A stretch of 64,000 nucleotides of DNA from positions 123,819-187,818 of the forward strand of contig AZLU01000019.1 in NCBI GenBank assembly GCA_002224055.1, read 5' to 3'. Of this stretch, positions 12,342-24,070 are shown piece after piece. The position numbers were made by a program, and so were the translations under genes. The notes under the pieces were generated by a model that ran no database searches, was not told the origin of the DNA, and saw nothing but the letters and a program-made list of their open reading frames with translations. The DNA is from Pezizomycotina sp. ARF18 (lineage: Eukaryota; Ascomycota). Positions within the stretch are counted from its first letter, which is position 1. The number at the start of each line of letters is the position of its first letter.

Positions 12342-13395
12342 ACTTTCAGACTTTGTCACGTCTGGTCGGATTATACACAGATATGCGTTTTTTTCTGAAG
12401 CGGTGGCTGTGTCGTCCCGTCGCCTTCCCCAAAAAATTACTAGATCGTACGAACTATGTATTCCCTTGTGAAACCACCGCAGAAATGTTCGCGATGTCAA
12501 GATTTGCCGAAACGAAAGGCGGTTTTATTTTCTTCCTCTATTTCTTGAAACTTAGGCGAACTTGGCTCGTTACCTAGGCACTCAAACCAGGTTTAGTGGG
12601 GGGCTGTGAGGATAGATAGAGCTCTTTCTCCAAATAAAGAAGAAGGAGAAACAGCAGAAAAAAACAATAAAAATATGAGCTAAGGCTCCGGAATTTAAAT
12701 AACGAGGGTCTCCGGAATCTGAGTAACAGCGGGGTGTGCCATGTTTCCAGCAGACTTTGGAGCAGCCATTTATGAGGCATACAAGGGAAAGGAAAAGCCT
12801 TCCTGCCTCCAGATGGTCCGACGAGGCTGCGAACTGCCTGCCGCAGGTGCGCAGGTAAAGAAGGGAACAAAAACAGTAAATGGATCCGCAGAGTTTTCCG
12901 CATCCGCGATGATAGGCTCGCGGAGAAGCCACCGGCATGCACGCTGCCGCGAACCTTCCCTAAACGAATGCAGACAATAGGAGTTATTATTCCGACATAC
13001 ATCTAGAGAGTTTGCCACTACATCATGCATCGAATCGATAGCGGATGGGATGGAGCTCAGCCACCCTGGCGCCGCGTTAAATAAACCCTCGGGAGTCCCT
13101 CCTTCCTGCGTAAAAATAGGGGAAGGTTTCAATGTCGAAAACATGCTTACGTTTCGTACCCCGAGTTACTGCTAGACTTTGCAGTCTCCCTGAAGTCTAG
13201 GAAGGAAAAACAAGGCTTGAGTAAACATCGAAGGGCTTACGGCCAGCGTTACAACGGCAACCGCGTTGTCTTATCCTCCGGTAGAAGCACCGACGCGAAA
13301 TTTGAACAACGCGAAAGACCAGAATGCCGTCCACCATTCCGAGTAGGTATTTGCATATCCAGCGGTAACAATGAGTCAGAACCATCAACGCTGAC
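12342..13395. other. Intergenic, upstream of the DUF6594 cluster
   Basis: Overlapping short frames on both strands, none with a recognisable domain. I see nothing firm here. Confidence 0.35.
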
Positions 13396-14377
13396 ATGAT
13401 TCGCGATAGATCCGCCTCCACCTCCGTCCAACCTCCGAGAAGGATGGGATATCGGCTATCCGGCATGGCCGCTTTAATGGATATGGATAACGATCTCATG
13501 CTTTTCCGGCGGTTCGGTTCCCTTAGCGTCCGGACGCTCCTTTACATGCAAAAAAAGGTGTCCGTTTTAGAGGCGAGACTAAAGGCCGAAGACGAAAGGC
13601 AGCGGTGGAGCAAGATAGATCTCGGCAAACAGGATGAGGACTCGCCCGAGAAAATCAAGATAATGGAAGAGTTAAAACCTCAGTTAAAAGATTACGGTGA
13701 GTTTTATGGCACATCGCCACTGTCTTTTAGTAAAAGCTCTAAAGGACCTATTTCTAATATAAAATAACCGATAGTGGACTATTTGGAAGCATTTTCACAA
13801 ATGCGGAAACACAATCTGGCGTCGAAAGTTCAGCGTGAAAGCCTACAAAACTGGCTGGACGGCCGCCGTCCACTTATAGACGAGGAGCAAGCTTTGTAAA
13901 ACGAAAAGATGATCTTATCGCAATATCAACGAGCGAAAAAAGTCTTTTAGATCGGTGGGTCGGCAGGAACAACTGGCTAATCAAGCTAATGTTCAACAAG
14001 GAGAAGGATTTTCCGGAAGGCGGATGGGTACCGAGGGACCCGGAGATGTCGTTTTATAGCGACCACTCCGTCGGTAGGACTGTGAAATGGGTCGTAGTAG
14101 CCCTAAGTCTAATATTCCTGATTGTACCCATGTTGATCCTGCAACTCGTTCTCGGCAATAATAGCGCCGCTGTTAGGGCGATTTTCACGGCGGTTTTCAT
14201 TGTCATATTTACCTTCTTCATGTCCGCCTTCACGCTGGCAAGACCCGCGGAGATTTTAGCAGCTACAGCAGGGTATTCGGCGTTCTGGTGGTCTTCATGG
14301 CCAACCAAGTAAATGGACCCGTGGTAGGGTCTGGGGTTCCCAGTACCCCGCGATGGCGAATTCAACGGCGCCTATGA
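13396..14377 (+). CDS. DUF6594 membrane protein, copy 1
   Basis: Exon 1 carries the family signature: RLSGMAALMDMDNDLMLFRR, FGSLSVRTLLYMQ and a coiled helix. An intron (13697-13774, GTGAGT..TAG, 78 bp) separates it from exon 2, VDYLEAFSQMRKHNLASKV then LQNWLDGRRPLIDEEQA. After a frame change near 13900 the frame resumes with LIKLMFNKEKDF, MSFYSDHSVGRTVKW and hydrophobic helices (VALSLIFLIVPMLILQL, AIFTAVFIVIFTFFMSAFT, VLVVFMANQ), as in the C-terminal membrane domain of this fungal family. Molecular function is unknown. The C-terminus has one more frame change near 14282; the 3' end at 14377 assumes that reading. It is the first of four tandem copies. Confidence 0.75.
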
Positions 14378-15338
14378 TGATATGACGGTTACTTCACCGC
14401 GATTTTATTATCTCGATCTCGCATCTAGTTCTTGTATATACATTTTCAGATGTCCGCTGTTTGTTCCGCCTTAATATTCCGATACATAGCTCTAGGCTTG
14501 AGCGCCTACTCGTCCTTAGTACAACATTTATTCTTGATTTGAATCGTGGTCACGGTGTAGGAGTTAGCTTGAGGATACTGGTAGTGTAGATAGAACCTAT
14601 AGCAAATGTACCTAAAAGGCTTTTTAGGGGGAGGTAGAGCCGGGCTCCAACAATGCGCATTTTGCTTGCTATTCACGCAACTCCTCTTTGCGCTTTAGCT
14701 TACCTAGAAAACGAGCAGTTTAATCAACGTATCAATTATACTTACTAATTTTACATCTCCCTAGTATGAGTGCCTTCCTCACCCAACCGAAAGAGGATTT
14801 TTTTGATATTAAAAACAGGTTGTGGGGCCTCTATTTACAGGCTTGGGAATTACTTCCAGTGTCTGTTCTTGGCTGCTATTGTCTTTTACGAATTATCACG
14901 CTAGGGCCGACTTTGTGCGCAGGCTTCGACCATCCATTATGTAGCTCAACGTGAATTATTCGTCATTTTTACTAGTTGATGTAATGTTCATTGTTATTGC
15001 GTTTGTGTTGATCAATCCGAACATCAGTTGCTGGGAATTGCAGATATTATCCTCCTAATATATCCAAACTAGTCACGGGAGAGCAACAATTGTTGGGGGA
15101 GCACCTGAGAGGAGCACTACACGTAACCAAGCATCGACGCTAATGCAAAGAACCATTATTTATCCAGCGCAACCTCCCGCCTTTATACATCGCAGCTTCT
15201 CGCCGCAATGATACATTGTTTATTTATTATTTTAACATGACACGTCGTTTTGTTATACTGTTATTTACCGTAGAAGTCTTGAACACGTTCACACGTGATT
15301 ATTATTATAGTCTTATTACTCACCTTTAAAGGCGCAGG
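14378..15338. other. Spacer of DUF6594 repeat unit 1
   Basis: No gene. The stretch around 14990-15055 (gcgtttgtgttg ... agatattatcctc) is homologous to the spacer after copy 2 at 18209-18265, showing that the duplicated unit included non-coding DNA. Confidence 0.5.
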
Positions 15339-15395
15339 CCTAAAGATATAAAAGCTCGCCTAGCGGGTCCCCTACCCGATTTTCTACATATATAA
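15339..15395 (+). promoter_or_regulatory. TATA-containing promoter of DUF6594 copy 2
   Basis: The sequence gatataaaagctcgcctagc plus the nearby cccgattttctacat matches the promoter of copy 3 at 18720-18780 (atataaaagccgcctagc, cccgattcatgtt). Here an AT-rich block separates it from its gene. Confidence 0.6.
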
Positions 15396-15408
15396 AGAAA
15401 GGATAAGG

Positions 15409-16046
15409 TTTTTTTTTTTTTAACTTAGTAAGTTTAAACTATTTTTAGCTTTTAATCATAAATAAAATATAATTAAATTATAATTAAGCTATAATTAGGC
15501 TATGACTAAATCAACTAAACTATATTTAAGTTATAGCTATACTATAACTAAGCTCCCTATTATTAAATCAACTTGTAATAAAAATATAAATTTAATACAG
15601 AAAAATAATTATTATTGAATCTTTGAATAAAATTATTCTATTTTTACTATCTGATAAAGAAATTTTTCAATGCTAAATTAAAAACAAAAAAAAATTTAAT
15701 TATTATAATATATATTCAAGTTATTCAAAGCCTTGAACCTATTTTTTTTATTAAATAATAAATTATTATTTAAGATAAAGCTTTTAAGATTTATTTTACA
15801 TCTATTAATTAATACTAAAAGATTTATAAAATTTATATTAAAATTATTTTATCAAAAAAAAAAAGGACTTTATTATAGATAAAAATTATAAAAGACTTAT
15901 TAACAACTTAAACATATTTTTAAAATTCTTAAATATTAAGCTTATTATTAAAAATTTTTAAAAATACGTTTAAGAGTTTAAAAATACTATAATTAATAAG
16001 TCTAATATCCTTTATAATAAAAAAATTAAAGTTTAATAATTTTAAA
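15409..16046. mobile_element. AT-rich block, likely RIP-decayed insertion
   Basis: About 640 bp made almost entirely of A and T, starting in a T run at 15409 and ending abruptly at aaaattg/caagcagg. It sits between the promoter and the coding body of DUF6594 copy 2. Sharp edges and extreme composition fit a repeat mutated by repeat-induced point mutation, but no ends or family can be recognised. Confidence 0.5.
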
Positions 16047-16426
16047 ATTGCAAGCAGGCAGTCTGGGTACGAGAGAAAGGTCGGCTTCTAAACTCTCTTT
16101 CCGGCACGAAGATTTTTGTTTGCCATGCAATCATGCCTTGCATATTGAGAAACGACGAATAGGATCAAGCACAGCCTCGCTAAGACGCTCCTTGTGCTCA
16201 TCCACCGCGTTGTTAAAAACCGCGCAGAGATCCCCTTCGAAAAAAGGGGGGTGGGATTCAGTCATCAAAGGAAACTTACCCTTTCTAGCCCTTTGACACA
16301 GGTCAAATTTGCTGCCCTTTCCATCCTCCGAAAAGTAAGGCTTGCACTTTGCAGGAGCCCTTCTTTTCCGTCCCTTCTGCCTGAGCAGACATTGTAGGAA
16401 CGCGAAACGGAGCACCGCGGAACAAA

Positions 16427-17561
16427 ATGCCTCCTCCACTGGCCCCCAGTAAGCATACCTTAACACCACAAGGTACGCTGACTCAGAGCTACCGTTACTA
16501 ACCCTACCCATAGATTCCACCACCTCCACCTCTACAGTTCCAGGCGCCGTTCAATATGCTGCCAGGGATGAATATACCTTACCATTACCCGCCTCAGCAG
16601 GAAAATCAGCAGCAACCTCCGGTGGTTGCGGCAGGGCTGGGACAGAGGTTATCAGAGCTTTGCCGCATTCATAGACCTAAACAACCACTTGATGCTCTTT
16701 CCGACGGTTCGGGTCATTAAGCGTCAGGACTCTGCCATACATGCAAGATGAGATTGCCGCTCTCGAGGATCGGTTAAAAGAAGAGGACGAGTAGCAGAAA
16801 CAAATCACCTTGGCCTCGGCAAAAGAAATTCGGCTCGGACGAGAAGAAAAAAGATAATGTATCAGCTACGGGACTTTATTAAAAGAATATAGTATGTTAT
16901 TTTATCATCTTTAGTTGTACGCAGGCAAAGATGTATTTATTTTGAGATTAACGTGCTTTGCCGGCAGTTGAATGTTAGAAATATTCGCGACAATGCGAAA
17001 ACACGGCTAGTAGCGTCCAAAACACAGAGATAGAGCCTTTTTTCACTGGCTGGATGGCCGGAAAACCCTCGTTAACGAAGAGCGAGCATTTGTAGAGAAG
17101 GAGAATGACTTGATCGCGATATTTATAATCGAAAAAAGTCTCCTTGATCGCCTAGTAAGTCAGAGTCCGTGGTTGATAAAAACACCTTTCTGGAAAAAGT
17201 AACAAATGACCTCTAATTTCACCCGCTTCACTTCAAGTTGACTAAACTTTGAAACATTAGAAAACAATCCTAACAGAGGTAGCTCCAGACAAGGAGATAT
17301 CTTTCTATAGCGACTGCTCCGTCGCAAGAACAGTCAAATGGGTGTTATTTTTCTCAGTCTTGTCTTCTTAATACTGCCAATGCTCGTCCTGCAACTTACG
17401 CTAAATGATAAGAACGTGGGCGTTAGGGTGGGCTTCACGGCAGCGTTTATTGTGATATCGGCATTTACCCTAGCGCGGCCAGCGAGATATTAGCGGCAAC
17501 AGCAGGATATTCGGCTGTTCTGGTGGTTTTTATGGTAAACCAAGTAAACGGGCCCGGGTAG
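16427..17561 (+). pseudogene. DUF6594 membrane protein, copy 2 (degraded)
   Basis: The N-terminus is proline-rich (MPPPLAPSKHTLT, then FNMLPGMNIPYHYPPQQ). The signature region follows in another frame: SFAAFIDLNNHLMLF, then DEIAALEDRLKEEDE. The membrane-proximal part reads EISFYSDCSVARTVKW and the last helix is YSAVLVVFMVNQVNGPG, with a stop at 17561. Compared with copy 1 it carries several stops and frame changes, including one directly after LKEEDE. Like copy 1, the last helix is encoded without the intron seen in copies 3 and 4. Its promoter lies upstream of the AT-rich block, so it is probably not expressed normally. Confidence 0.65.
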
Positions 17562-18719
17562 GGTCTGGAGGTTCTTAGAACTTTTTATATTAAATGCCAC
17601 GGCACCTATAATAATGATATGACGGCTATAGCGCTACTTCATTGTGGTATTATTGTTTCTGTTTCGTATGGAATTTTGTTATATATAGAAATCCGTCGCT
17701 TTTTCGGTCTAAACTTCTAGTACGTACAGTTAGATTGGAGTGTTTGCCCGTCTCTAATACAATATCTATTCTTAGAGCTAGTTGTAGATCACAAGCAACT
17801 TTGGGTATAGGAAGATTCTATATTAATGGTCAAGGCTATCCAAACCTGAACTACTATGGATTACAATGCAAGGCCGGATGTGACAGTGTAATATGACTTT
17901 AATCATCACACTAGTACTATGCATCTCCAGTCTACACCAAAGCCACATTCAGAAACCAGCAGTTATGGTAACTCTATAAGTCATTCACCACTTTAACTCT
18001 CCTCGGTGTGCGAGCTTCTTCGTTACTGCGAACAAAAGAGGGGCTGTTTTGATGCCTAGTAAACCTACTTGTAGGGTTTGTCTTTTTTGACCACGAAAGA
18101 TCAATTCGCGTTCGGATACTTTGTCTTTCAGAAGTTTCATGCTCAAAACTAGTTTAAGGTCAGCTGGTATTGCCACTAGTTTATGCATGTACGGTTCCGT
18201 CGTACACGCGTTTGTGTTGTGAATCCCAACACCAGTATCCAGCAAACGGAGATATCATCCTCTAACAGTACGCCTCGGTCTGGAGCGTAAAGAACAATGA
18301 ATAACAAACAAACCTCGTTTAAAACATCAGAAGGGTTCGCGTTATCATTGATCCTAGTTCCTACCTTCGTTCAAGCAGGCTCTTGCTCGAAAATCCCAAC
18401 AGTTCTAACCAAGGCTGGATATGCTAGCAATTTTGAATGTTTTATAGAAAAACATCGAACAAATCACAGCCCGCCACGAAGGAAACATCTAATATATTCA
18501 AACGCACTGAGAGAAAGAAGCGACCGCGCGCTTGAAGTTGAACTTGGTAGCCTAATTAAAGGTCCATAAACCGCACGTAGAACGCCAGGACAACAAAGTC
18601 TTGATATCACAAAAGGATTTACATCTGCAACTGCGATAAACTTTAGTAGTTCAAACCCGAATTCTTCAGGTTCCCCCGAAAACCATCAAGTAAGCAGGCA
18701 CTGAGAAACAAAATGCGCC
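17562..18719. other. Spacer of DUF6594 repeat unit 2
   Basis: No supported gene. The segment 18209-18265 is homologous to 14990-15055 in the previous unit. A 90-codon frame at 18297 has no recognisable features. Confidence 0.45.
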
Positions 18720-18785
18720 TCCCAGATGCTCCAAATATAAAAGCCGCCTAGCATCTGGGCGGCCTTAAGCCCGATTCATGTTGCC
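18720..18785 (+). promoter_or_regulatory. TATA promoter of DUF6594 copy 3
   Basis: The sequence ccaaatataaaagccgcc lies about 100 bp before the ATG at 18831. It matches the stranded promoter of copy 2, so it shows the original promoter-to-gene spacing. Confidence 0.6.
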
Positions 18786-18830
18786 TGTACTAACCATTTG
18801 TTGAAATTAGATTACCACCACCCCCCTTGA

Positions 18831-19907
18831 ATGTCGGAAAGGCTCGCGTCGGGGCTATCCAAACCTAGCTGCCTTCATTAACCATGAGTTGAATGACTCC
18901 ACGATTTTTCCGCCGATTCAGTAGCTTAAATGTTCGAGCACTTTTATATATGCAAGACGATGTCTCGAATCTCGAGGACGCGCTCAAAGAGAAGACAGAA
19001 ACAGCTCCAAAATGGCATTGATCTAGGTATCAAGGATTTAGACTCTCACGAGAATAATAATGTATGAGCTACAGTCTGCGTTAAAGGAGTATAGTAAGTT
19101 TTTCTGATTACTGCTCTAGCTATAGAATTTTATATTATCTATCAAGAGGTCAAACGCTAGGCGATTTCTAATAGACCTCGCAGTGGAATACCTGACGCTC
19201 GTACTGCAACTGCGTAAATTCGATCCCCCTTCGGAAGAATAATGGGGAAGTTTTTTCAAGCAGATGCATGCATGGACACCATTAGTTTGCAAAGAATAAA
19301 GGTTCGTTTCCAAGGAAAGGACCTGCTTATTCATCTAGACGAAGAAAGGAGCCATGCAGATCGATTTTTGACTCAAAGTTTAACTACAGGTTGGTTGAGC
19401 AGTTTATGAAGGTAAAGTTCTATCTCCATGCCATTAGAAATATCGCCCGGATCGCACTAATCGATTTTATTATTTCAAATCATCTGGAAAAAGAGCTTAC
19501 CGGCTGAAGTGCGGGGAGAACCGCAGATTATGCTCATAAATTCTAGGCCCACCAGTAGGTCGGCGACGGTGCTCATAGGGTTGACCTTCCTGTTACTACC
19601 TATGCTCATTTTGTAGCTATCTCTGGGGAATAAAAGCGCTGGAGTGAGGGCTGGCTTTACAGCTGCGTTTATCACCTCCTTCTCGCTCCTTATGTGCGCC
19701 TTTACACTTGCAAAGGCATCGGAGATCTTGGGGGCGACAGCAGGGTACGTAAAGGCGATTACGACGGTCGAGGCTTTTTGTAGTTTGTATAGCTAACCGT
19801 CCAACATTGGGTATGCTGCTGTACTCGTGGTGTTCATAGCTCAGAACAATGTTCCCCAGAATACGGCGCTCGGTTTGACTACGAACTCGACATCGCCCGG
19901 AATCTGA
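18831..19907 (+). pseudogene. DUF6594 membrane protein, copy 3 (degraded)
   Basis: Signature pieces are YPNLAAFINHELN, RRFSSLNVRALLYMQ and DDVSNLEDALKEK. The C-terminal domain reads RSATVLIGLTFLLLPMLIL, LSLGNKSAGVRAGFTAAFI and LLMCAFTLAKASEILGATAG. An intron position matching copy 4 then precedes YAAVLVVFIAQNNVPQN and the stop at 19907. The 3' splice site of that intron looks lost (ends TTGG rather than CAG). The middle exon is the most eroded part. It is closest to copy 4 by C-terminal sequence and gene structure. Confidence 0.65.
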
Positions 19908-20488
19908 GACTGGAAACCATGCAGGCCTGTTTCTCTCCTTGGCGCCGGCTTAGACGGGCCGTTTCATCCTTCTTGAGGTTGCAGATTTTTGAATGTTGCA
20001 GTTAAATCATAACCGGGAAACATCAGGGTTCAATACATCTCAACAAGGCGTGATATAATAGAAGTTTAACGGCTCTGTAGTAATGTATTCACCGTGACTA
20101 CGGTGAGACATCCGTAGATCGATATACCACCTCCAGTATTCCTATACCCTAATAGACGCTTTCTGAGAAATATAACAGTCTATCGGCCAACATTAAAGAG
20201 AAGTTTAAGTCCGGTCTCAATCTTCCCTGGAGTGCAAAGTTTTGTTTGCCGCAGTACTGGAGGTGCCGGTGGTCTAAATTCCTGCACGGCTGAAAAAACC
20301 GATATGCGGGGAGGCCACTGTCTGTTCTCGAAAGAGCCGCAGCCCCGCTCGCGGATTGCTCCTTAAATCCTCAACTTTTCTTTCCAAACTGAAGGCCTCA
20401 TACATACCCAAACAAGGCTGGCAAATTCTCACCGGCGAGCTACAATATCGCCCAAACTAATCTCGGCGTTTCGTCGAAACTTTAAACA
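19908..20488. other. Spacer between DUF6594 copies 3 and 4
   Basis: No gene or repeat recognised. Confidence 0.4.
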
Positions 20489-21956
20489 ATGTCGGAGCAG
20501 ATAGGTAAAGGAGACGGCCGAGTAGTGACGAACACTCCTAGCAAGCGTGTTTTGGTTTGATGAGACGACAAGAATAAGTTTGACTCAGACATGCTAATAC
20601 GTGAGGTCGTAGTGCCCCACCCTCCTCGTTTGCAGCGAGGTTTGACCATGGCATACTCCAAGAACCCGACGGAGTTGAAAGCTGTCACTTGGGATCAGAC
20701 TCGGAACTTCGAAATCGCCGACCCGGGGCGGAGGTCGGATACCCTGGCCTCTCCGCCGTCATGAACATGGAGAACGACCTGATGCTCTTCCGCCGGTTCG
20801 GCGCTTTAAGCGTAAGATCTTTGCTTTACATGCAAGATGAAATAGCGGCCTGGAGGAAAGGCTAAGGGCCGAGGACGTGAAGCAGAAGGAAAGTGGCGTA
20901 GACCTGGGCGATCGGAAGCTTGATTCGCCCGAGAAGGTGCAGATAATGAAGGAAATTCGACCTCTGCTGAAAGAATATAGTACGTGTTGTCCGCCTTGGT
21001 GTAATAACCCTTTTCTGGCAGAAAGGAAGGAGCATTCCTCCTCGCCTTTACTTGTGAAGAGGAAAATGCTATAAGATGTAGGCTAAAAATAACATATTCT
21101 CACGTAAGTGGATTACGTGGGGCCGTTGCACAGATGCGCAGCTTCGACGTTTCACCGGACACGCAGCAAGAACTCAGGCATTGGTTACGCGAGTGGCGCC
21201 GCTTGTTGATGAGGATCAGTCTTTTATTGAAAAGGAAAAGGATATTATCGCCCTGTCCACCATGGAACGGAGCTTCGTGGCCCGGTTCGCAAATAATCAT
21301 CCGTCCCTACTTAGGGTGCTTTTCAGAAAAAAGGTATCTTCATAGCCCCCTCAAACCCTCCCCCAATTTAGCCCCGTCTACTACTTTAAAGCTATAACCA
21401 CGAACTACCTCATCAAATCTTAAGGACCGATACCGTCTTACAATGAGTATTGCGATCCAGAAATGTTCTAAACTTGAAGCGGGAACCGGAGTTTTCACCC
21501 TCGCTGAGCAGTCACTGACTATGCTTTCTTGCTTATATCTACATATGTAGGTAAAATCGCCGCCAGAGGGGATCCCTCAAGATCAGGACCTCGTCTTCTT
21601 CGAAGCTCGCACCGCCGCGAGGTCTGCTACGGTGCTTGTAGGCTTAATATTTCTATTGCTACCCATGCTTGTCCTGCAATTATCGCTTGACAATAAGAGC
21701 GCCAGTGTCAGGGCTGGGTTCACGGCCGCTTTTATAGTCATCTTCTCGCTGTTGATGAGCGCTTTCACGCCGGCGAAGTCGTCAGAGATTTTGACCGCTA
21801 CAGCAGGGTGCGTAACGAACTCCAGAACCCGAGTACGCAGGCTAACCAACATAATGGCAGGTACGCCGCTGTGCTTGTGTGTTCATGGCTCAGTCTGCTA
21901 CACCTCAAAGCCTTACGCCTGGAGCTGTTACGAATTCGACTACACCTGGTGCTTGA
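20489..21956 (+). CDS. DUF6594 membrane protein, copy 4 (best preserved after copy 1)
   Basis: From MSEQIGKGDGRV at 20489, through a frame change, the signature reads YPGLSAVMNMENDLMLFRR, FGALSVRSLLYMQ, then DSPEKVQIMKEIRPLLKEY. An intron (GTACGT.., about 20979-21107) follows. Exon 2 gives AVAQMRSFDVSPDTQQELR, HWLREWRRL, STMERSFVARFANNHPSLL. The C-terminal exon has ATVLVGLIFLLLPMLVLQL, SVRAGFTAAFIVIFSLLMSA and SSEILTATAG. A 53-bp intron (21808-21860, branch-like GCTAACC) precedes YAAVLV and a terminal TPGAVTNSTTPGA tail. Several one-base frame changes are needed to read it through. Function of the family is unknown; the C-terminal helices place it in a membrane. Confidence 0.7.
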
Positions 21957-22354
21957 TGTCCTAGATAGTGTGCCCCGTTTAGTTTCTTGGTTCAGCGGTT
22001 TATATTGGTGATTACCCACTAGGAGCTTGATTCGCTCTTCCGGTTCCATTTCAATCCAAAATATATCTATACATAACAAGCGTAACCCTTTTCAAATACA
22101 CTATGATTTAATGGTACCATGATAATGATCATGATGCAAAAGACAAGAGCGAACAAATAGTACACTGGAAGTTGGAGCCCTCTTAATCTAGACTCAGCCA
22201 TACGGAGACAACGTGGATGCAATTTTCTCATGATCCCTCCTAGTTGATTATTATATAATTATTTGCGATGTAGCTTCTGCTTGGATCATTCCATAGCCTG
22301 CGACCTTGTTGATTCTTCATATTTTACGCAAACCATCGGTTCGGCCCTCTCTAT
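21957..22354. other. Intergenic 3' of the DUF6594 cluster and the methyltransferase
   Basis: Convergent 3' regions of two genes; AT-rich, nothing else seen. Confidence 0.4.
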
Positions 22355-23045
22355 CTACTTCTTTTTCGCAAGAACCCAAAAGAACGCGACATCCACACCG
22401 TCTTCCTGTTCAGTGACAACATCGCCCTCCACGACCTCAAAGCCTTTCTCCTCAACCGTTTTCCTATTGGTAGCAGCATCGTAGCCCGACCAGTAGTTCT
22501 CCGTCTCGTTCTTTGCACCACACCATCCCTTTTGTATCAGATCCGGCAAATCAAATCCCGTCAAATTGAAGAGTATATAACCACCAGGTTTCAACCAACC
22601 GCTAATTCGCTCCAGCAGAACAACCTGGTCGTCACGCGGCAGGTGAATAAGCGAGTAAAAGCCCACGACGGCGTCGAATGTCTCCTTCCCGTAGTCGAGT
22701 TGCATAATATCCGATTTTACGAATTCCACGTTCGGTTTCGGGTTCGACGGGGACTCATTCAGGAGCTTCTTGGCGAGAACGACCATGGACTCCGAGATGT
22801 CAACGCCGATTACCTTCCGACCGTCGCTACCCAGAATGTGGGACGAGGGTACACCGGCCCCACATCCCAGCTCGAGGATGTTGGCGTTGGGGGGCAGGAG
22901 AGGGATGAGTTTGTCGATGTAGTGGTACGCGGGGATGGCTTGGTGAGGCCCACTTGTGATAGTTTTGCGCGATTTCATCGTAAGCCGCTTCGACGATACG
23001 GCGCTTGCCTTCGCCGCCGCTGGGGATCGAATCGCTGGTTGCCAT
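22355..23045 (-). CDS. SAM-dependent class I methyltransferase
   Basis: Starting at an ATG at 23045 the frame gives MATSDSIPSGGEGKRRIVE and YDEIAQNYHKW. One base out of frame near 22945 it continues SGPHQAIPAYHYIDKLIP. The SAM site follows: motif I LELGCGAGVPSS, the acidic loop VIGVDIS, post-motif FDAVVGFYSLIHLP and GWLKPGGYILFNL. The C-terminus is VAFFWVLAKKK with the stop at 22355. Length (about 230 aa) and motifs match small fungal methyltransferases acting on unknown small molecules. A TATA-like element (cttataaaaac, minus strand, near 23135-23145) lies about 95 bp upstream. The single frame change is the only damage and may be a sequencing error. Confidence 0.85.
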
Positions 23046-23159
23046 GTTTGCTGCTGTTTGGATATTTTTGCTTATTTGGATGTATGAGTTGTTGTAATAC
23101 CGTTGGTTAAGGGAAATTTTGAAAATCGTGTTTAGTTTTTATAAGGCGCTGGATCCCGG

Positions 23160-23719
23160 CGAATGCCGAATGGAAACCCTGAACAAACATGCAGTAGGAT
23201 CACAATCGGCACGCAGAGGAGCGAATATAGCAACTGCAAAAAGAGCCGCGTGTAGGATTATAAGTTAAGGCTACTTCGTCGTCATCATCCTTGCATGGAT
23301 AAGGCTTTAACGTTTGACGATTCTGTCGCCACCCCTCCAGCCTTTTCCTATAATTGAATGCCGAGCCGATGTCCATAAGTTTTTCAAGTCCTGACTCCCA
23401 GCTCCTTCCTGCAAGGCGGCGCCGCGGATCCAGGATAACAATCGCCGCTTTTGTTTAGCTCCGCGGATTGGTCCACCCCGAGCTGAGCTCCTATTGGCGG
23501 TCTGGATAAGAAGAAAAATTATACCTTGAGCGGATCTCAGAAAATCAACCTCCTCTGGTGGAGTTGTAGATATTGTTTATATATAAGATTCGTTTGTGGT
23601 GCTTTGGAAAAAAAGATGGAACTTGAAGGATTAATCACTTCTAAAAACGCCTCAGGAAGCCAAAACATTCACTATTCAACAATAATCTACCTTAGTTTCC
23701 AAAGCGAGCGAAGTTACCA
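23160..23719. other. Intergenic, upstream of the methyltransferase
   Basis: No supported gene or repeat. Confidence 0.4.
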
Positions 23720-24070
23720 ATGGCGACCACTCCTGAAATGTATCATGAAGAAGAGCACTGCAAATTCATACTCGTAGTCGAAGGCTGTGCTCAGAGTACC
23801 AGTCCTGGTCACGATAGAATACGAGAATCTAACGAAAACATGTATGAAAAGAAGAGCAACCCTCTGTCGCTCCTCAGACTCCCTCACGAAGACATCCAAG
23901 TAGAACCTCTACAAGACAGACTACCAGGACATCACGGCCGTCGCCTCATGTCGTGCGACATTCTCAAAAGCCACCAAGCGATAATATTATCGGGCGAAAA
24001 ACGACGGTGACTGTCCGCAGTGCGGGAGAGAATATAAACCCCCGAAAGAGTCTGAACTGCAAGGGTAACC
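23720..24070 (+). CDS. Possible small C-x2-C protein (weak)
   Basis: From the ATG at 23720 the frame starts MATTPEMYHEEEHCKFILV. In another frame, near 24013, sequence DCPQCGREYKPPKESELQG ends at a stop. A Cys-x2-Cys end after a basic region is common among small fungal proteins of unknown role, and the pieces could be one gene with a frame change. Evidence is only composition and the Cys motif. Confidence 0.25.

Noticed and set aside
12574-13144. Overlapping minus-strand frames of 118-142 codons
   Set aside because: Hydrophobic low-complexity translation of a T-rich strand; no consistent family signal.
16131-16529. 132-codon minus-strand frame before DUF6594 copy 2
   Set aside because: No family, and its upstream part overlaps the better supported plus-strand DUF6594 start at 16427.
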